Shown here: positions 33,460 to 43,018 of the stretch, piece after piece
Layout: every line of letters begins with the position of its first letter
How positions within the stretch are numbered: position 1 is the stretch's first letter
Assembly: GCF_049651205.1 (NCBI RefSeq)
Contig: NZ_JBASBR010000003.1
Location: forward strand, 82,824-146,823
Direction: 5' to 3'
DNA from: Castellaniella sp049651205
GTDB taxonomy: Bacteria; Pseudomonadota; Gammaproteobacteria; Burkholderiales; Burkholderiaceae_B
Length of the DNA: 64,000 bases
Notes under the pieces: model-generated
Database searches by the model: none
What the model was told of the DNA's origin: nothing
Seen by the model: only the letters and a program-made list of their open reading frames with translations
Translations under genes and position numbers: made by a program

Positions 33460-33696
33460 TTATTCAGCAGAGTCGTCCACCTGAAAAGAAACCGGCCGGG
33501 CTGGAACCACGGTAGAAATCGCATGCTTGTACACCATCTGCGTGACGGTATTACGCAACAACACAACATACTGATCGAAGGATTCGACCTGGCCCTGCAG
33601 CTTGATGCCATTGACCAGATAGATAGAGACAGGAATGTGGTCCTTGCGCAAGGCATTGAGGAATGGGTCTTGAAGAATTTGCCCTTTATTGCTCAT
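33460..33696 (-). CDS. hfq: RNA chaperone Hfq
   Basis: A 78-residue Sm-like protein. It begins MSNKGQILQDPFLNALRK and has the Sm1 strand VSIYLVNGIKLQGQ and the Sm2 signature YKHAISTVVP. The hexamer binds small RNAs and mRNA A/U tracts. The acidic C-terminal tail is very short, typical of betaproteobacteria. About 110 bases follow before hflX, and 144 bases separate it from hisC upstream, enough for its own promoter. Confidence 0.97.
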   Translation of the reverse strand: MSNKGQILQDPFLNALRKDHIPVSIYLVNGIKLQGQVESFDQYVVLLRNTVTQMVYKHAISTVVPARPVSFQVDDSAE

Positions 33697-33840
33697 GGAC
33701 GGGGGCTCCGGTTATTGAAGTTATGATTAGGATGCTCTGTGTCGCCCGCAGGGGCATGGCAGAGCGGTCCGGCCGTGTATTTTAATGCCAATCGTGCACT
33801 GCAGCACGCTTGCGTGGCGCACTAAAGAAATGCCAGCGGG

Positions 33841-34917
33841 TCAATCTGCTAGAACACTCTTGAGCGTATCACACAAGCGCTGGCATTGTTCTGGTGTCCC
33901 CACGGTAATGCGCAGGTAATCGTCGATCCGCGGTGCCTGAAAATGTCGCACCAAAATGCCGTGATCTCGCAAACGACGTGCAATCACGACAGCGTCCTGG
34001 CTGCGATGCCGTGCAAACACAAAGTTTGTGCTGGATGGCAAAACACTGAAGCCCAAGGTTTGCAGATCTGCCGAGAGCTTTTCACGCGACTGCATAACCG
34101 CCTGGCAGGTTTGCTCGAACCAGGCCTCGTCTTCGATGGCTGCCTGGGCGCCTGCCAGGGCCACCTGATCAAGCGGATACGAGTTGAAACTATCCTTTAC
34201 CCGCAGCAGTCCGTCGATGAGCTCGGTGGACGCCAAGGCATACCCAACTCTCAAGCCGGCCAAAGAGCGTGATTTTGACAAAGTGTGAACCACCACCAGA
34301 TTGGGATAACGCTCCAGCAGGGAAGCGGCAGACTCTGCCCCAAAATCCACATAGGCCTCGTCGATCACCACGACGCAATCCGGCCGTGTCTGTGCAATGG
34401 CGGCAATCGATCCGAGATCCAGGGCACACCCGGTGGGCGCATTCGGGTTGGCAAAGATAATCCCGGCAGGTTCCTGGTCTGTGTCTCCGGTGTAATCCCC
34501 AATCCGCAGCGTAAAGTCGTCTGCCAGCGGGATCAGCCGATGGGGCACATTGTAAAACCGGCAATAGGTACGATAAAAGCTGTAAGTGACATCGGGCAGC
34601 CAGAGCGCACGCTCACCGCGCCTGAAAAACGCGTTAAACACATGCGCCAGGATCTCGTCGGAACCATTGCCCAAAAACACCTGATCAGGCTCAAGCCGGA
34701 AACGGCGAGCCACCGCCCGACGCAATCCCAGCGCCTGATAATCGGGGTAAAGGCGGAGATCATCAGAGATGGCCGCCTGCATGGCAGCCAAGGCCTTGGG
34801 TGAAGGCCCATATGGGTTTTCGTTGGTATTGAGCTTTAGCAAATTGGGGATGCGCGCCTGCTCGCCCGGAACATACGGCACCAACCCTGCGACGTGGTCA
34901 CTCCAGAGGGCACTCAC
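33841..34917 (-). CDS. hisC: Histidinol-phosphate aminotransferase
   Basis: A 358-residue fold-type I PLP aminotransferase. It has NPNAPTG near residue 150, DEAYVDFG near 178 and the PLP lysine in VHTLSKSRSLAGLRVGYA near 210. It makes histidinol phosphate from imidazole acetol phosphate and glutamate. The start codon is GTG, overlapping the der stop by 4 bases (GTGA). Other aromatic or alanine aminotransferases share the fold, but the closest overall pattern is HisC. Confidence 0.9.
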   Translation of the reverse strand: MSALWSDHVAGLVPYVPGEQARIPNLLKLNTNENPYGPSPKALAAMQAAISDDLRLYPDYQALGLRRAVARRFRLEPDQVFLGNGSDEILAHVFNAFFRRGERALWLPDVTYSFYRTYCRFYNVPHRLIPLADDFTLRIGDYTGDTDQEPAGIIFANPNAPTGCALDLGSIAAIAQTRPDCVVVIDEAYVDFGAESAASLLERYPNLVVVHTLSKSRSLAGLRVGYALASTELIDGLLRVKDSFNSYPLDQVALAGAQAAIEDEAWFEQTCQAVMQSREKLSADLQTLGFSVLPSSTNFVFARHRSQDAVVIARRLRDHGILVRHFQAPRIDDYLRITVGTPEQCQRLCDTLKSVLAD

Positions 34918-36314
34918 GACTCTGCGTCCTTAAGGTAGGGGTTGTGAGAAGACTTGAACTCGACACTGAGCGGCGTACCCAAAAGCTTGAAGGCATCGCG
35001 AAACTGCCCCTCGAGGTAGCGCCGATAGGAATCCGGCACAGCATCCAGTGCATTGCCATGGATGATGATGCGTGGCGGGTTTTGGCCGCCCTGGTGGGCA
35101 TAGCGCATCTTGGGCCGGAAAATACCTTTGCGTGGAGGCGGCTGCTGTTCGACGGCCGCTTGCAAAATACGCGTCAGTTTGGGCGTGGACAGCTTGGCAA
35201 ACGCTGCGGCATGTGCCGCCTCGACAGCTTTGAGCACTGCGCTGACACCCTGCCCTTTGAGCGCCGACATATGCACAACCCGCGCAAACGACAGAAAGCG
35301 CAATTTGCGATCGTACTCGCGCTGCACCCACTCTCGTTGCTCTTGGGTAACTGCATCCCACTTGTTTAGACCCACCACCAGTGCCCGGCCCGCTTCAAGG
35401 GCAAAGCCGGCAATGTGGGCGTCTTGGTCTGACACCCCATCTTGCGCATCGATCAGCAGCAACACCACGTTGGCTGCCTCAATGGCCTGAAGCGTTTTGA
35501 TGACCGAGAATTTTTCGACCGTTTCAAAGACCTTGCCCCGCCGGCGCAAACCGGCTGTATCGATCAGGGTATAGCGCCGCTCGCCGCGCTGGAACTCGAT
35601 CTCGATGGCGTCCCGGGTAGTGCCGGGGAGATCATAGGCAATGACCCGCTCTTCTCCGACCAAAGTATTGATGAGCGTAGACTTGCCAACATTTGGCCGC
35701 CCGGCAATCGCCAGCTTGATCCGGTGATCAGGCGCCTTTGCAGCACCCTCTGCCGCATGGTCAGCCTCGCTGCTTTCATCATCGACAGGCTTGGAGACGA
35801 CCAACAAAGGTGCCAATGCATCATCTACCAGTGCAGACACGCCATCGCCATGCGCGGCAGAGATGGCATGCGGCTCGCCCAGGCCCAGCTCATGAAACTG
35901 GGCGAGATCAGCGTGATCTCGCATACCTTCGGCTTTATTGACAGTCAGCAATACGCGTTGCCCCGACTTGCGCAACAGCCGTGCAATTTCGTGATCGTGG
36001 GCATTGATGCCTTCACGACCATCCACCAGGAACAACACGACATCGGACTCGGCAATGGCTTGCGTTGTCTGGCGCGCCATTTCCACCAGAATCCCCCGTG
36101 TTGAGACGGGTTCAAACCCCCCGGTATCCACCACGATGAAGGGCTGATCCCCCATCCTGCCCTCGCCATAATGGCGATCACGGGTAAGACCGGAAATATT
36201 GGCTACCAAGGCCGCGCGCGACCGCGTCAGGCGATTGAAGAGCGTTGATTTGCCCACGTTGGTGCGCCCCACAAGGGCCACCACAGGCTTGAATCGGAGG
36301 TCAGTCACTGACAC
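34914..36314 (-). CDS. der: Ribosome biogenesis GTPase Der (EngA)
   Basis: A 466-residue double GTPase. The two G domains have P-loops GRTNVGKST (about 16) and GRPNVGKST (about 206), with DTGG/DTAG and NKAE/NKWD. The C-terminal KH-like domain ends in SSHNPYLKD. It acts in 50S maturation. The start is GTG at 36314, or another GTG two codons on (36308) with AGG better placed; both lie within the bamB 3' end (up to 14 bases of overlap). Confidence 0.95.
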   Translation of the reverse strand: MSVTDLRFKPVVALVGRTNVGKSTLFNRLTRSRAALVANISGLTRDRHYGEGRMGDQPFIVVDTGGFEPVSTRGILVEMARQTTQAIAESDVVLFLVDGREGINAHDHEIARLLRKSGQRVLLTVNKAEGMRDHADLAQFHELGLGEPHAISAAHGDGVSALVDDALAPLLVVSKPVDDESSEADHAAEGAAKAPDHRIKLAIAGRPNVGKSTLINTLVGEERVIAYDLPGTTRDAIEIEFQRGERRYTLIDTAGLRRRGKVFETVEKFSVIKTLQAIEAANVVLLLIDAQDGVSDQDAHIAGFALEAGRALVVGLNKWDAVTQEQREWVQREYDRKLRFLSFARVVHMSALKGQGVSAVLKAVEAAHAAAFAKLSTPKLTRILQAAVEQQPPPRKGIFRPKMRYAHQGGQNPPRIIIHGNALDAVPDSYRRYLEGQFRDAFKLLGTPLSVEFKSSHNPYLKDAES

Positions 36315-37452
36315 CTACCAGGGAGAGATTGCCACTATTTGTCTGAACCAAAACCCCACGTGGGGTGGCCAGCAAAGCGGACTGGATGGGGTCGCTACCT
36401 ATCTGGGTGCGCGCCAGCAAGGCGCCATCGGTGCGCGACAGGAAATGCAGATAACCCTGGTAGTCGCCAACCACCACCACATTCTTGATAACAGCCGGCG
36501 CAGACAAGCGGCGGTTAAGCAACGCTGCCTGCTTCCAGTATTCGTGACCGTCTTTCAGGTCAAGGGCATGAACGCGGTCGCGCAGATCGGGTAGATAAAT
36601 CCGCTGTCCGTCGGTAACCATCCCGGTGGCCGACGAAATATCTTGCGACCAGACGGCGCGCCCCCCCTGTGAGACGTCGAAGCAGGTGATACGGCCCTGA
36701 TAGCTTACGCCGCACAAAAGCGGACCAATGGTAATCGGCTGACCAACCACATCGCTGATGCGCTCGAGATCGGAGGCCCCCCGGGAAGCAGCAACGGTGC
36801 CTTCCCAGCGCACGGCACCAGAGGCCGTATCAATTACCAACAAACGGCCGTTGGGCATACCGGCGATCAGCAGATTGGGTGCCACAGCCATCCGGATGCT
36901 GGTGCGCAAAGCCAGTGCAGGGCCCGGACGCTGGATGTTCCAGCGCAATTTCCCCGAGGCCGCATCAAAAGCCTGTATGCGGTAATCCGTGGTGCGGACG
37001 GCCACAATCCCGTTGCCTACAGCGGGTGGCACATTAACCGCACTGGCAGCCTGGCTGCGCCAGCGCTCGTGGCCGGTGGCATCATAGGCCACCACAACCC
37101 CCTCACGGGTAACCACAGCCGTTGTGTCGCCATCGCTACCCACGCCTGCTTGCAAGGGCTTGTCGTCGACACGCCAGCGTACCGCGCCACTGGCAAGATC
37201 AAGCGCAACAACAGAGCCAGACGGCGTTGCTGCATAGGCGGTATCGCCCACTACCTGCGGAGCAAAGCCGTAGTCGCCGCCGCTGCCAATAGAGGTGGAC
37301 CACCGTGTACTCACTGACAGTGATGGGGTGTACTCGGTGAGTTCGGCCGGATCAAACCGGGCGTCGTGGCTGGAAAACAGACCACAACCGGACAGGCCCA
37401 CAGCCGCGATGCTGATGACAGCTGCACGAAACAGACGGACAGGGATACGCAT
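36301..37452 (-). CDS. bamB: Outer-membrane assembly lipoprotein BamB
   Basis: A 383-residue lipoprotein. The signal peptide ends in the lipobox VGLSGCG (Cys about 23). The mature part is an eight-bladed PQQ-type beta-propeller with repeats such as GSVVALDLASGAVRW and GRLLVIDTASGAVRWEG. BamB helps the BAM complex insert outer-membrane proteins. It lies between yfgM and der, the conserved order. Confidence 0.94.
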   Translation of the reverse strand: MRIPVRLFRAAVISIAAVGLSGCGLFSSHDARFDPAELTEYTPSLSVSTRWSTSIGSGGDYGFAPQVVGDTAYAATPSGSVVALDLASGAVRWRVDDKPLQAGVGSDGDTTAVVTREGVVVAYDATGHERWRSQAASAVNVPPAVGNGIVAVRTTDYRIQAFDAASGKLRWNIQRPGPALALRTSIRMAVAPNLLIAGMPNGRLLVIDTASGAVRWEGTVAASRGASDLERISDVVGQPITIGPLLCGVSYQGRITCFDVSQGGRAVWSQDISSATGMVTDGQRIYLPDLRDRVHALDLKDGHEYWKQAALLNRRLSAPAVIKNVVVVGDYQGYLHFLSRTDGALLARTQIGSDPIQSALLATPRGVLVQTNSGNLSLVGVSD

Positions 37453-37457
37453 GGGGC

Positions 37458-38096
37458 TCAGGCTCCGTTGGTGGTATCGATTTTGAGCTGGACAATCTGG
37501 GCGGCAGGATCGGCACCAAACATCTTAAGTGCCTGGTTCCAGGCCTCAACGGCCTGCTTTGTGTCTCCTTGGGCGGCATAGATGTCACCCCGGCGATCTG
37601 CGTACAAGCCTTCAAAGCCTGCAGGAATGTCTCCCTTGAGCTGATCTTGTGCGGCCGCATACTGCTTCTGGGCCAGTAAAACGCCAGCTAGGCGCAAACG
37701 CGCCACTGCCTGGAGTGCAGGCGCAGAGTGATCCTGAGCCAGCCACTGCAGTTGCTCTCGTGCGCCGTCGAGGTCTTTGCGTTCTTGCAAGGCCCAGGCA
37801 GCGACCAAAACACCGCGGGCTGCATAACCTGAGCTGGCATAATCGTCTCGTAATGCTGCGCTGGCCGCCTTGATGCGCACCACAGAGTCCTCACCCGGCT
37901 GGCTGGCCGCTGTGGTGAGCGCTTCGTAGTAACCCATGGCCTGGCCGGCCTGATGGCCGCTATACCATTGCCAGCCGCGCCAGCCTGCAAAGGCTGCCAA
38001 TACGGCCAGCACCAGCACCATCAAGAAGGTGCCGTAACGCTCCCACCATGCTTTCAGGGCGTCGATTTTTTCCTGTTCTTCGAGATCGTATGCCAT
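37458..38096 (-). CDS. YfgM-type TPR membrane protein
   Basis: A 212-residue protein with a cytoplasmic N-terminus MAYDLEEQEKIDALKAWWE, one membrane helix (about 24-43) and a periplasmic TPR domain, DUF2133 type. E. coli YfgM associates with the Sec translocon and the chaperone PpiD. It lies between hisS (8 bases) and bamB (5 bases), the same order as in many proteobacteria. Confidence 0.9.
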   Translation of the reverse strand: MAYDLEEQEKIDALKAWWERYGTFLMVLVLAVLAAFAGWRGWQWYSGHQAGQAMGYYEALTTAASQPGEDSVVRIKAASAALRDDYASSGYAARGVLVAAWALQERKDLDGAREQLQWLAQDHSAPALQAVARLRLAGVLLAQKQYAAAQDQLKGDIPAGFEGLYADRRGDIYAAQGDTKQAVEAWNQALKMFGADPAAQIVQLKIDTTNGA

Positions 38097-38104
38097 GCCT
38101 GTCG

Positions 38105-39391
38105 TTAGATCCTTTGCTTGAGATAATCAACCAGTTGAGCAAACGCGACTGATTCTTGTTGTGTCGGGGTGTCGTCTTGCCGGGCCCGCAACCATTTGAC
38201 CGTTGCACATCCCGAAGAGAGTTCATCTTCCCCAACAATAATTGCCACAGCAGCACCGCTGGCATCCGCCCGGCGAAACTGCGATTTAAACCCAGTGGAG
38301 CCTGCGTGAACAAGTACCTGTAACCCGGCATCCCGCAAGGCTTCTGCCAAACGCACCACCTGCCGCTGGCCGGCATCCCCCTGATGCACCATGTACACCT
38401 GACATTCGGCACTGGTCTCCTGGGGGGCATCCTGCTGCCAGAGATCCAGCAAACGTTCCATACCGATTGCGAAGCCCACGGCCGGTGCAGGCTTGCCGCC
38501 CAGCAGCTCGATGAGGCCATCATAGCGCCCACCGCCGCATACGGTACCTTGGGCACCCAGGCGGTCGGTGACCCACTCGAAAACAGTGAGGTTGTAGTAG
38601 TCCAGCCCGCGAACCAGCCGCGGGTTTAATGTATAGGAAATACCGGCATCGTCCAGCCGGGCACACAATCCGGCGTAATGCGCACGAGACTCTGGTCCGA
38701 GAAAATCGAACAAGCGCGGTGCGGCATTGGCCATCTCCTGCATAGCGGGATTTTTGGTATCCAGCACCCTGAGCGGGTTGCTGTGCATGCGGCGACGGGC
38801 CTCTTCGTCCAGCACGTCGATGTGGCGCTCCAGGTGCTCAATCAAGGCCGCCCGGTGCGCTGCTCTCTCGGTGGCCTGGCCAAGCGAATTGAGCTCGAGC
38901 CGGATATCGTTTAACCCCAGCATGCGCCACAGGCGCGCCAGCATGATGATCAGTTCAGCATCGACATCGGGCCCGGAAAACCCCAGGGCTTCAACGTCGA
39001 TTTGGTGGAACTGCCGGTAGCGCCCACGTTGAGGCCTTTCGTGGCGAAACACGGGCCCCATGGCGTAAATGCGCCGCGGACGGTCGTACAAAAAATTGTG
39101 TTCGATAGCGGAGCGCACAACCCCTGCCGTAAACTCCGGGCGCATGGTCAGCCGCTCGTCGTTTAGCGGGTCGACAAAAGAGTACATTTCTTTTTCGACA
39201 ATATCCGTGACTTCACCGATGCCACGGGTAAACAGCCGGGTATGCTCTAGTATCGGCGTACGCATGTTTTGGTAGCCATACGCGGCCAGCCACTGTCGCA
39301 CCAGCGCTTCAAGCTGCTGCCAACGAGAGGACTCGGGCGGCAAAGTATCTTTCATGCCGGTCAGGCCGGCGAGTTTCTTGAATTCGGACAT
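38105..39391 (-). CDS. hisS: Histidyl-tRNA synthetase
   Basis: A 428-residue class II synthetase. Motif 1 is around GMKDTLPPESSRW, motif 2 is FRHERPQRGRYRQFHQ, then GLDYYNLTVFEW (histidine A loop), GGGRYDGL and motif 3 GFAIGMERLL. A C-terminal anticodon-binding domain follows. It differs from the HisZ paralogue in keeping all catalytic motifs. It sits 3 bases after ispG. Confidence 0.97.
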   Translation of the reverse strand: MSEFKKLAGLTGMKDTLPPESSRWQQLEALVRQWLAAYGYQNMRTPILEHTRLFTRGIGEVTDIVEKEMYSFVDPLNDERLTMRPEFTAGVVRSAIEHNFLYDRPRRIYAMGPVFRHERPQRGRYRQFHQIDVEALGFSGPDVDAELIIMLARLWRMLGLNDIRLELNSLGQATERAAHRAALIEHLERHIDVLDEEARRRMHSNPLRVLDTKNPAMQEMANAAPRLFDFLGPESRAHYAGLCARLDDAGISYTLNPRLVRGLDYYNLTVFEWVTDRLGAQGTVCGGGRYDGLIELLGGKPAPAVGFAIGMERLLDLWQQDAPQETSAECQVYMVHQGDAGQRQVVRLAEALRDAGLQVLVHAGSTGFKSQFRRADASGAAVAIIVGEDELSSGCATVKWLRARQDDTPTQQESVAFAQLVDYLKQRI

Positions 39392-39394
39392 GCA

Positions 39395-40708
39395 TCAACC
39401 TGCCTGACGCGGCACAACACCGGGACGATGAGCTGAGGCGTCCGAGGCCTGCTGCTGTCCATAGCGTGTGGCCACATAGTCTTCCACTATTTGTTTGAAT
39501 TCTTGCGCAATGGCATCGCCCTTGAGCGTGACCGTACGCTTGCCATCGACATATACAGGAGCAGCCGGCACCTCTCCGGTACCTGGCAGGCTGATGCCGA
39601 TATCCGCGTGCCGGCTTTCGCCAGGGCCATTGACGACACACCCCATTACCGCGACATTCATGGTTTCTACGCCCGGATAGCGGCTTTTCCAGACAGGCAT
39701 CTGGGTACGCAGGTAATCCTGAATACTGGCAGCAAGCTCTTGGAAAACCGTGCTGCTGGTTCGGCCGCATCCGGGACACGCCACCACCATTGGGGTAAAG
39801 GCCCGCAAGCCCATGGTTTGCAAAATTTCTTGCGCCACGATGACTTCGCGGCAGCGGTCGCCGCCAGGCTCGGGGGTAAGGGAAATACGGATCGTGTCGC
39901 CGATACCCTGTTGCAAAAGCACAGCCAGCGCAGCGGTAGAGGCGACAACCCCCTTGGAGCCCATTCCTGCTTCGGTGAGGCCCAGATGCAGGGGGTAATC
40001 GCAGCGTTTCGACAGATCCTGGTAGACGGCGATCAGATCCTGGACATGGCTGACCTTGCACGACAGGACAATGGCGTTACCCGGCAGACCGAGTTGCTCT
40101 GCGCGCTGCGCATTGCTGATAGCCGAGACGACCAGCGCCTCACGCATCACCGCATTGGCTGTCCAGGGGTCAGGGCGCGCCGCGTTTTCGTCCATCATTC
40201 GCGCCAGCAGCTCGTGATCCAGGCTGCCCCAGTTGACTCCTATCCGGATGGGCTTTTCGTAGCGGCAGGCAACTTCGATCATTTGAGCGAAATTGTCATC
40301 ACGCCGCTTTCCACCCCCCATGTTGCCGGGATTGATACGGTATTTGGACAGTGCCTGAGCGCAATCGGGAAACTGGGTAAGCAGCTTGTGCCCGTTATAG
40401 TGAAAATCGCCCACCAGCGGGACAGGCACATTCATGCCATCCAAGTGATTGCGTAATGCCGCCACCTGGGTGGCGGCTTCGGGCGTATTGACAGTAACAC
40501 GCACGAGCTCGGATCCTGCTTGCCAGAGCTCGCGCACTTGCCTGGCTGTTGCCAGCGGATCTGCAGTGTCGGTGTTGGTCATGGACTGCACCACCACCGG
40601 GGCATCCCCGCCCACCTGAACCACATGATCACCCCAACGTACCGCAACACCTCGTGTTGGGCGACGTGAAGCGACCGAGGGTTCGGTGCCTGAAGATTCT
40701 GAATTCAT
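39395..40708 (-). CDS. ispG: 4-hydroxy-3-methylbut-2-enyl diphosphate synthase
   Basis: A 437-residue [4Fe-4S] enzyme of the MEP isoprenoid pathway. An N-terminal TIM barrel starts with TRGVAVRWGDHVVQVGG and VVVQSMTNTDTAD; the iron-sulfur cysteines are in VVACPGCGR and VMGCVVNGPGES. It reduces MEcPP to HMBPP. The ATG at 40708 overlaps the rodZ stop as ATGA, which fixes the start; codons further upstream lie inside rodZ. Confidence 0.96.
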   Translation of the reverse strand: MNSESSGTEPSVASRRPTRGVAVRWGDHVVQVGGDAPVVVQSMTNTDTADPLATARQVRELWQAGSELVRVTVNTPEAATQVAALRNHLDGMNVPVPLVGDFHYNGHKLLTQFPDCAQALSKYRINPGNMGGGKRRDDNFAQMIEVACRYEKPIRIGVNWGSLDHELLARMMDENAARPDPWTANAVMREALVVSAISNAQRAEQLGLPGNAIVLSCKVSHVQDLIAVYQDLSKRCDYPLHLGLTEAGMGSKGVVASTAALAVLLQQGIGDTIRISLTPEPGGDRCREVIVAQEILQTMGLRAFTPMVVACPGCGRTSSTVFQELAASIQDYLRTQMPVWKSRYPGVETMNVAVMGCVVNGPGESRHADIGISLPGTGEVPAAPVYVDGKRTVTLKGDAIAQEFKQIVEDYVATRYGQQQASDASAHRPGVVPRQAG

Positions 40709-41208
40709 GGACGCAAGGCCTTCAACCAATCAAAAATCAGCCATTGATCGGGTACCCATCCTCGATTGATGGCATACCAACCAACCACTACCAGCAAAAT
40801 CAAAAGCAAGAAAAGCCATGCCCACGTACGGTGCGCCGGCTCGCCCCGCGGGACGATATCGGCCTGTTGCAGCACACGGCGGGTACCTTGTTGGCCAACG
40901 ACCGGGTGCGGCCGGGTAGAGCCGACTTCATCATCCAGCAAACCCAGCACCGCATCGGTGTCAGCCCCAAGGAAACGCGCGTAATTACGCACCAGACCGC
41001 GCAAGGGCACTCCGGACGGCAATCGCGCCCAATCGCCGGCTTCAAGATACCCCAGCTGTACAGCCGAGTATTTTATACGCGCCGAAACCTCGGACAGACC
41101 AAGCCCCTTTGCCTCGCGCAACTGGCGAAGTGCAGTACCGGCAGACAGGAGGTCGGCAGATTCTGCCTGACCAGAAAGCTCGGGCAGATCGCGTTGTGAT
41201 TCGCTCAT
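40705..41208 (-). CDS. rodZ: Short RodZ-like helix-turn-helix membrane protein
   Basis: A 167-residue protein with an N-terminal RodZ-type helix-turn-helix (LREAKGLGLSEVSARIKYS, YLEAGDWARLPSG, YARFLG, about 28-85), a linker, and one membrane helix (about 128-147). It then stops after about 20 periplasmic residues. E. coli RodZ (337) has a large periplasmic domain after the helix; here it is absent. RodZ links MreB to the cell wall machinery. The gene position between rlmN and ispG is the conserved rodZ locus. No frameshifted remainder is visible, because ispG begins at once. Confidence 0.8.
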   Translation of the reverse strand: MSESQRDLPELSGQAESADLLSAGTALRQLREAKGLGLSEVSARIKYSAVQLGYLEAGDWARLPSGVPLRGLVRNYARFLGADTDAVLGLLDDEVGSTRPHPVVGQQGTRRVLQQADIVPRGEPAHRTWAWLFLLLILLVVVGWYAINRGWVPDQWLIFDWLKALRP

Positions 41209-42356
41209 CCATGCTCCTTTTTACGTATGACGATGCGGGCGCGATCTGGCAGGCGCTCGTTTATGCGGGTTCGATCCTTGACCTCACCCGCCAGCTGGCC
41301 ACACGCGGCATCAATATCATCACCGCGGGTTTTACGCACAGTAACCACCAGCCCTGCATCTGTCAGCTGCTGGGCAAACAGACGGATGCGGGCGGTTGGC
41401 GAACGTTTCAGGCCGGACTGCGGGAAAGGGTTGAACGGGATCAGGTTGAATTTGCAGCGGATATTACGGGCCAGCTGGATGAGTTCTCGCGCCTGTTCAT
41501 CAGCATCATTTACGCCGTCAAGCATGATGTACTCGAAGGTAATGAAATCACGTGGTGCGTAATCAAGATACCGGTTGCAGGCATCAAGCAATTGTGCCAA
41601 AGGATACTTGCGGTTCAACGGCACCAGGCGATCCCGCAGGGTATCGTTGGGCGCATGCAATGACACGGCCAGCGCAACCGGGCAATCCTGGGCGAGACGA
41701 TCGATCATGGGCACCACGCCCGACGTAGACACTGTGACCCGACGGCGCGACAGCCCATAGGCGTGGTCGCTGACCATCAGGCGCAGGGCACCCAGCACCT
41801 GATCGTAGTTCAGCAGAGGCTCGCCCATCCCCATCATGACCACATTGCTGACGGCGCGCCGGGCGTCTTCGGCCGGGCCGTTAAGCCGCGCAGCTTGGGG
41901 GTCTTCGTAGAGGGCACGATTGGCGTACCACAGCTGCCCGATGATCTCTGCGGTGCTGAGGTTGCGGCTGAACCCCTGATAGCCAGTGGAACAAAACGGG
42001 CACGCAACAGTGCAACCAGCTTGGCTGGAGATGCACAGGGTGCCGCGGTCGTCCTCGGGAATAAAAACGGTTTCGATGGCATTTCCCGCGCCCATATCGA
42101 AAAGCCACTTGCGTGTGCCATCGGCAGAACGCTTTTCGATGTTGAGCGGTGGAGCCTTGACTACACAGTGGGCGTCCAGCTGACTGCGAAACTCTTTGGC
42201 CAGATCACTCATGTCGGAGAATTGGTCGACACCCCGCTGATGCACCCACTGGGATAACTGACGGGCACGAAAAGGCTTGCCGCCCCATTGGGCAACCAGG
42301 GATTCCAGGCCTGCAGGATCCAGGCCCAGAACATTGACGGTGTCTGATGTCGACAT
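41205..42356 (-). CDS. rlmN: Dual 23S rRNA/tRNA methyltransferase RlmN
   Basis: A 383-residue radical SAM enzyme. The cluster-binding cysteines are in the CTVACPFC motif, with the second catalytic cysteine near the C-terminus. It methylates C2 of A2503 in 23S rRNA and A37 of some tRNAs. I start it at ATG 42356; a TTG two codons earlier is also in frame. Its stop overlaps the rodZ start by 4 bases (ATGA). Confidence 0.95.
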   Translation of the reverse strand: MSTSDTVNVLGLDPAGLESLVAQWGGKPFRARQLSQWVHQRGVDQFSDMSDLAKEFRSQLDAHCVVKAPPLNIEKRSADGTRKWLFDMGAGNAIETVFIPEDDRGTLCISSQAGCTVACPFCSTGYQGFSRNLSTAEIIGQLWYANRALYEDPQAARLNGPAEDARRAVSNVVMMGMGEPLLNYDQVLGALRLMVSDHAYGLSRRRVTVSTSGVVPMIDRLAQDCPVALAVSLHAPNDTLRDRLVPLNRKYPLAQLLDACNRYLDYAPRDFITFEYIMLDGVNDADEQARELIQLARNIRCKFNLIPFNPFPQSGLKRSPTARIRLFAQQLTDAGLVVTVRKTRGDDIDAACGQLAGEVKDRTRINERLPDRARIVIRKKEHG

Positions 42357-42370
42357 GAACAATTAACCAG

Positions 42371-42400
42371 TAAAAACCAGGGCCCCGGAACCCCGGGGCC
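42371..42400 (-). terminator. GC-rich hairpin between ndk and rlmN
   Basis: Arms GGCCCCGG (42381-42388) and CCGGGGCC (42393-42400) with a 4-base loop, followed on the minus strand by CTGG and five T residues, lie 13 bases after the ndk stop. It is likely a terminator or attenuator between ndk and rlmN. Confidence 0.65.
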
Positions 42401-42412
42401 ACTTAGCCGAAA

Positions 42413-42838
42413 TTAACGACTAAAAACGTTGCTTTGCGGGAAAAAGAAGGCGATCTCGACCGCAGCGGTCTCGGACGCGTCAGAGCCATGCACGGCATTG
42501 GCATCGATGCTGTCTGCAAAATCAGCACGGATGGTACCGGCAGCGGCCTTTTTGGGATCGGTAGCGCCCATGAGGTCGCGATTTTTGGTGATGGCGGATT
42601 CGCCTTCAAGCACTTGCACAAACACGGGCCCCGAGACCATGAAGTCGACAAGATCCTTGAAGAAGGGGCGCTCTTTGTGCACAGCGTAAAAGCGTTCGGC
42701 TTCGTCACGCGAAAGCTGCTGCAAACGAGCTGCCACGACCTTCAGGCCAGCCTGCTCGAAGCGGGCCACGATCTGGCCAATGACGTTTTTGGCGACGGCG
42801 TCGGGCTTGATAATGGAAAGGGTGCGTTCAATAGCCAT
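42413..42838 (-). CDS. ndk: Nucleoside diphosphate kinase
   Basis: A 141-residue enzyme of normal length. It begins with TLSIIKPDAVAKNVIG, and the phospho-accepting histidine is in NAVHGSDASETA near residue 117. It exchanges phosphate between nucleoside di- and triphosphates. It is divergent from valS across 180 bases, where a small GGGAAA/TTTCCC hairpin (42861-42876) and a GTGCAT/ATGCAC hairpin (42951-42968) are visible. Confidence 0.97.
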   Translation of the reverse strand: MAIERTLSIIKPDAVAKNVIGQIVARFEQAGLKVVAARLQQLSRDEAERFYAVHKERPFFKDLVDFMVSGPVFVQVLEGESAITKNRDLMGATDPKKAAAGTIRADFADSIDANAVHGSDASETAAVEIAFFFPQSNVFSR

Positions 42839-43018
42839 GGAGCGTATTCCGGTGGAGTCGGGGAAAAGAGTTTCCCGGTGAAAAGGTAGAATGAATCCCG
42901 TTGTGCTGACTGTCCCCTAGATGCGGGGCAGTACGCGCCAACAGTTAACCGTGCATTTTATCATGCACGTCGCCGCGGACATCCGCCTACAATAATCGTT
43001 TTTTCGCTACCCGACGCC

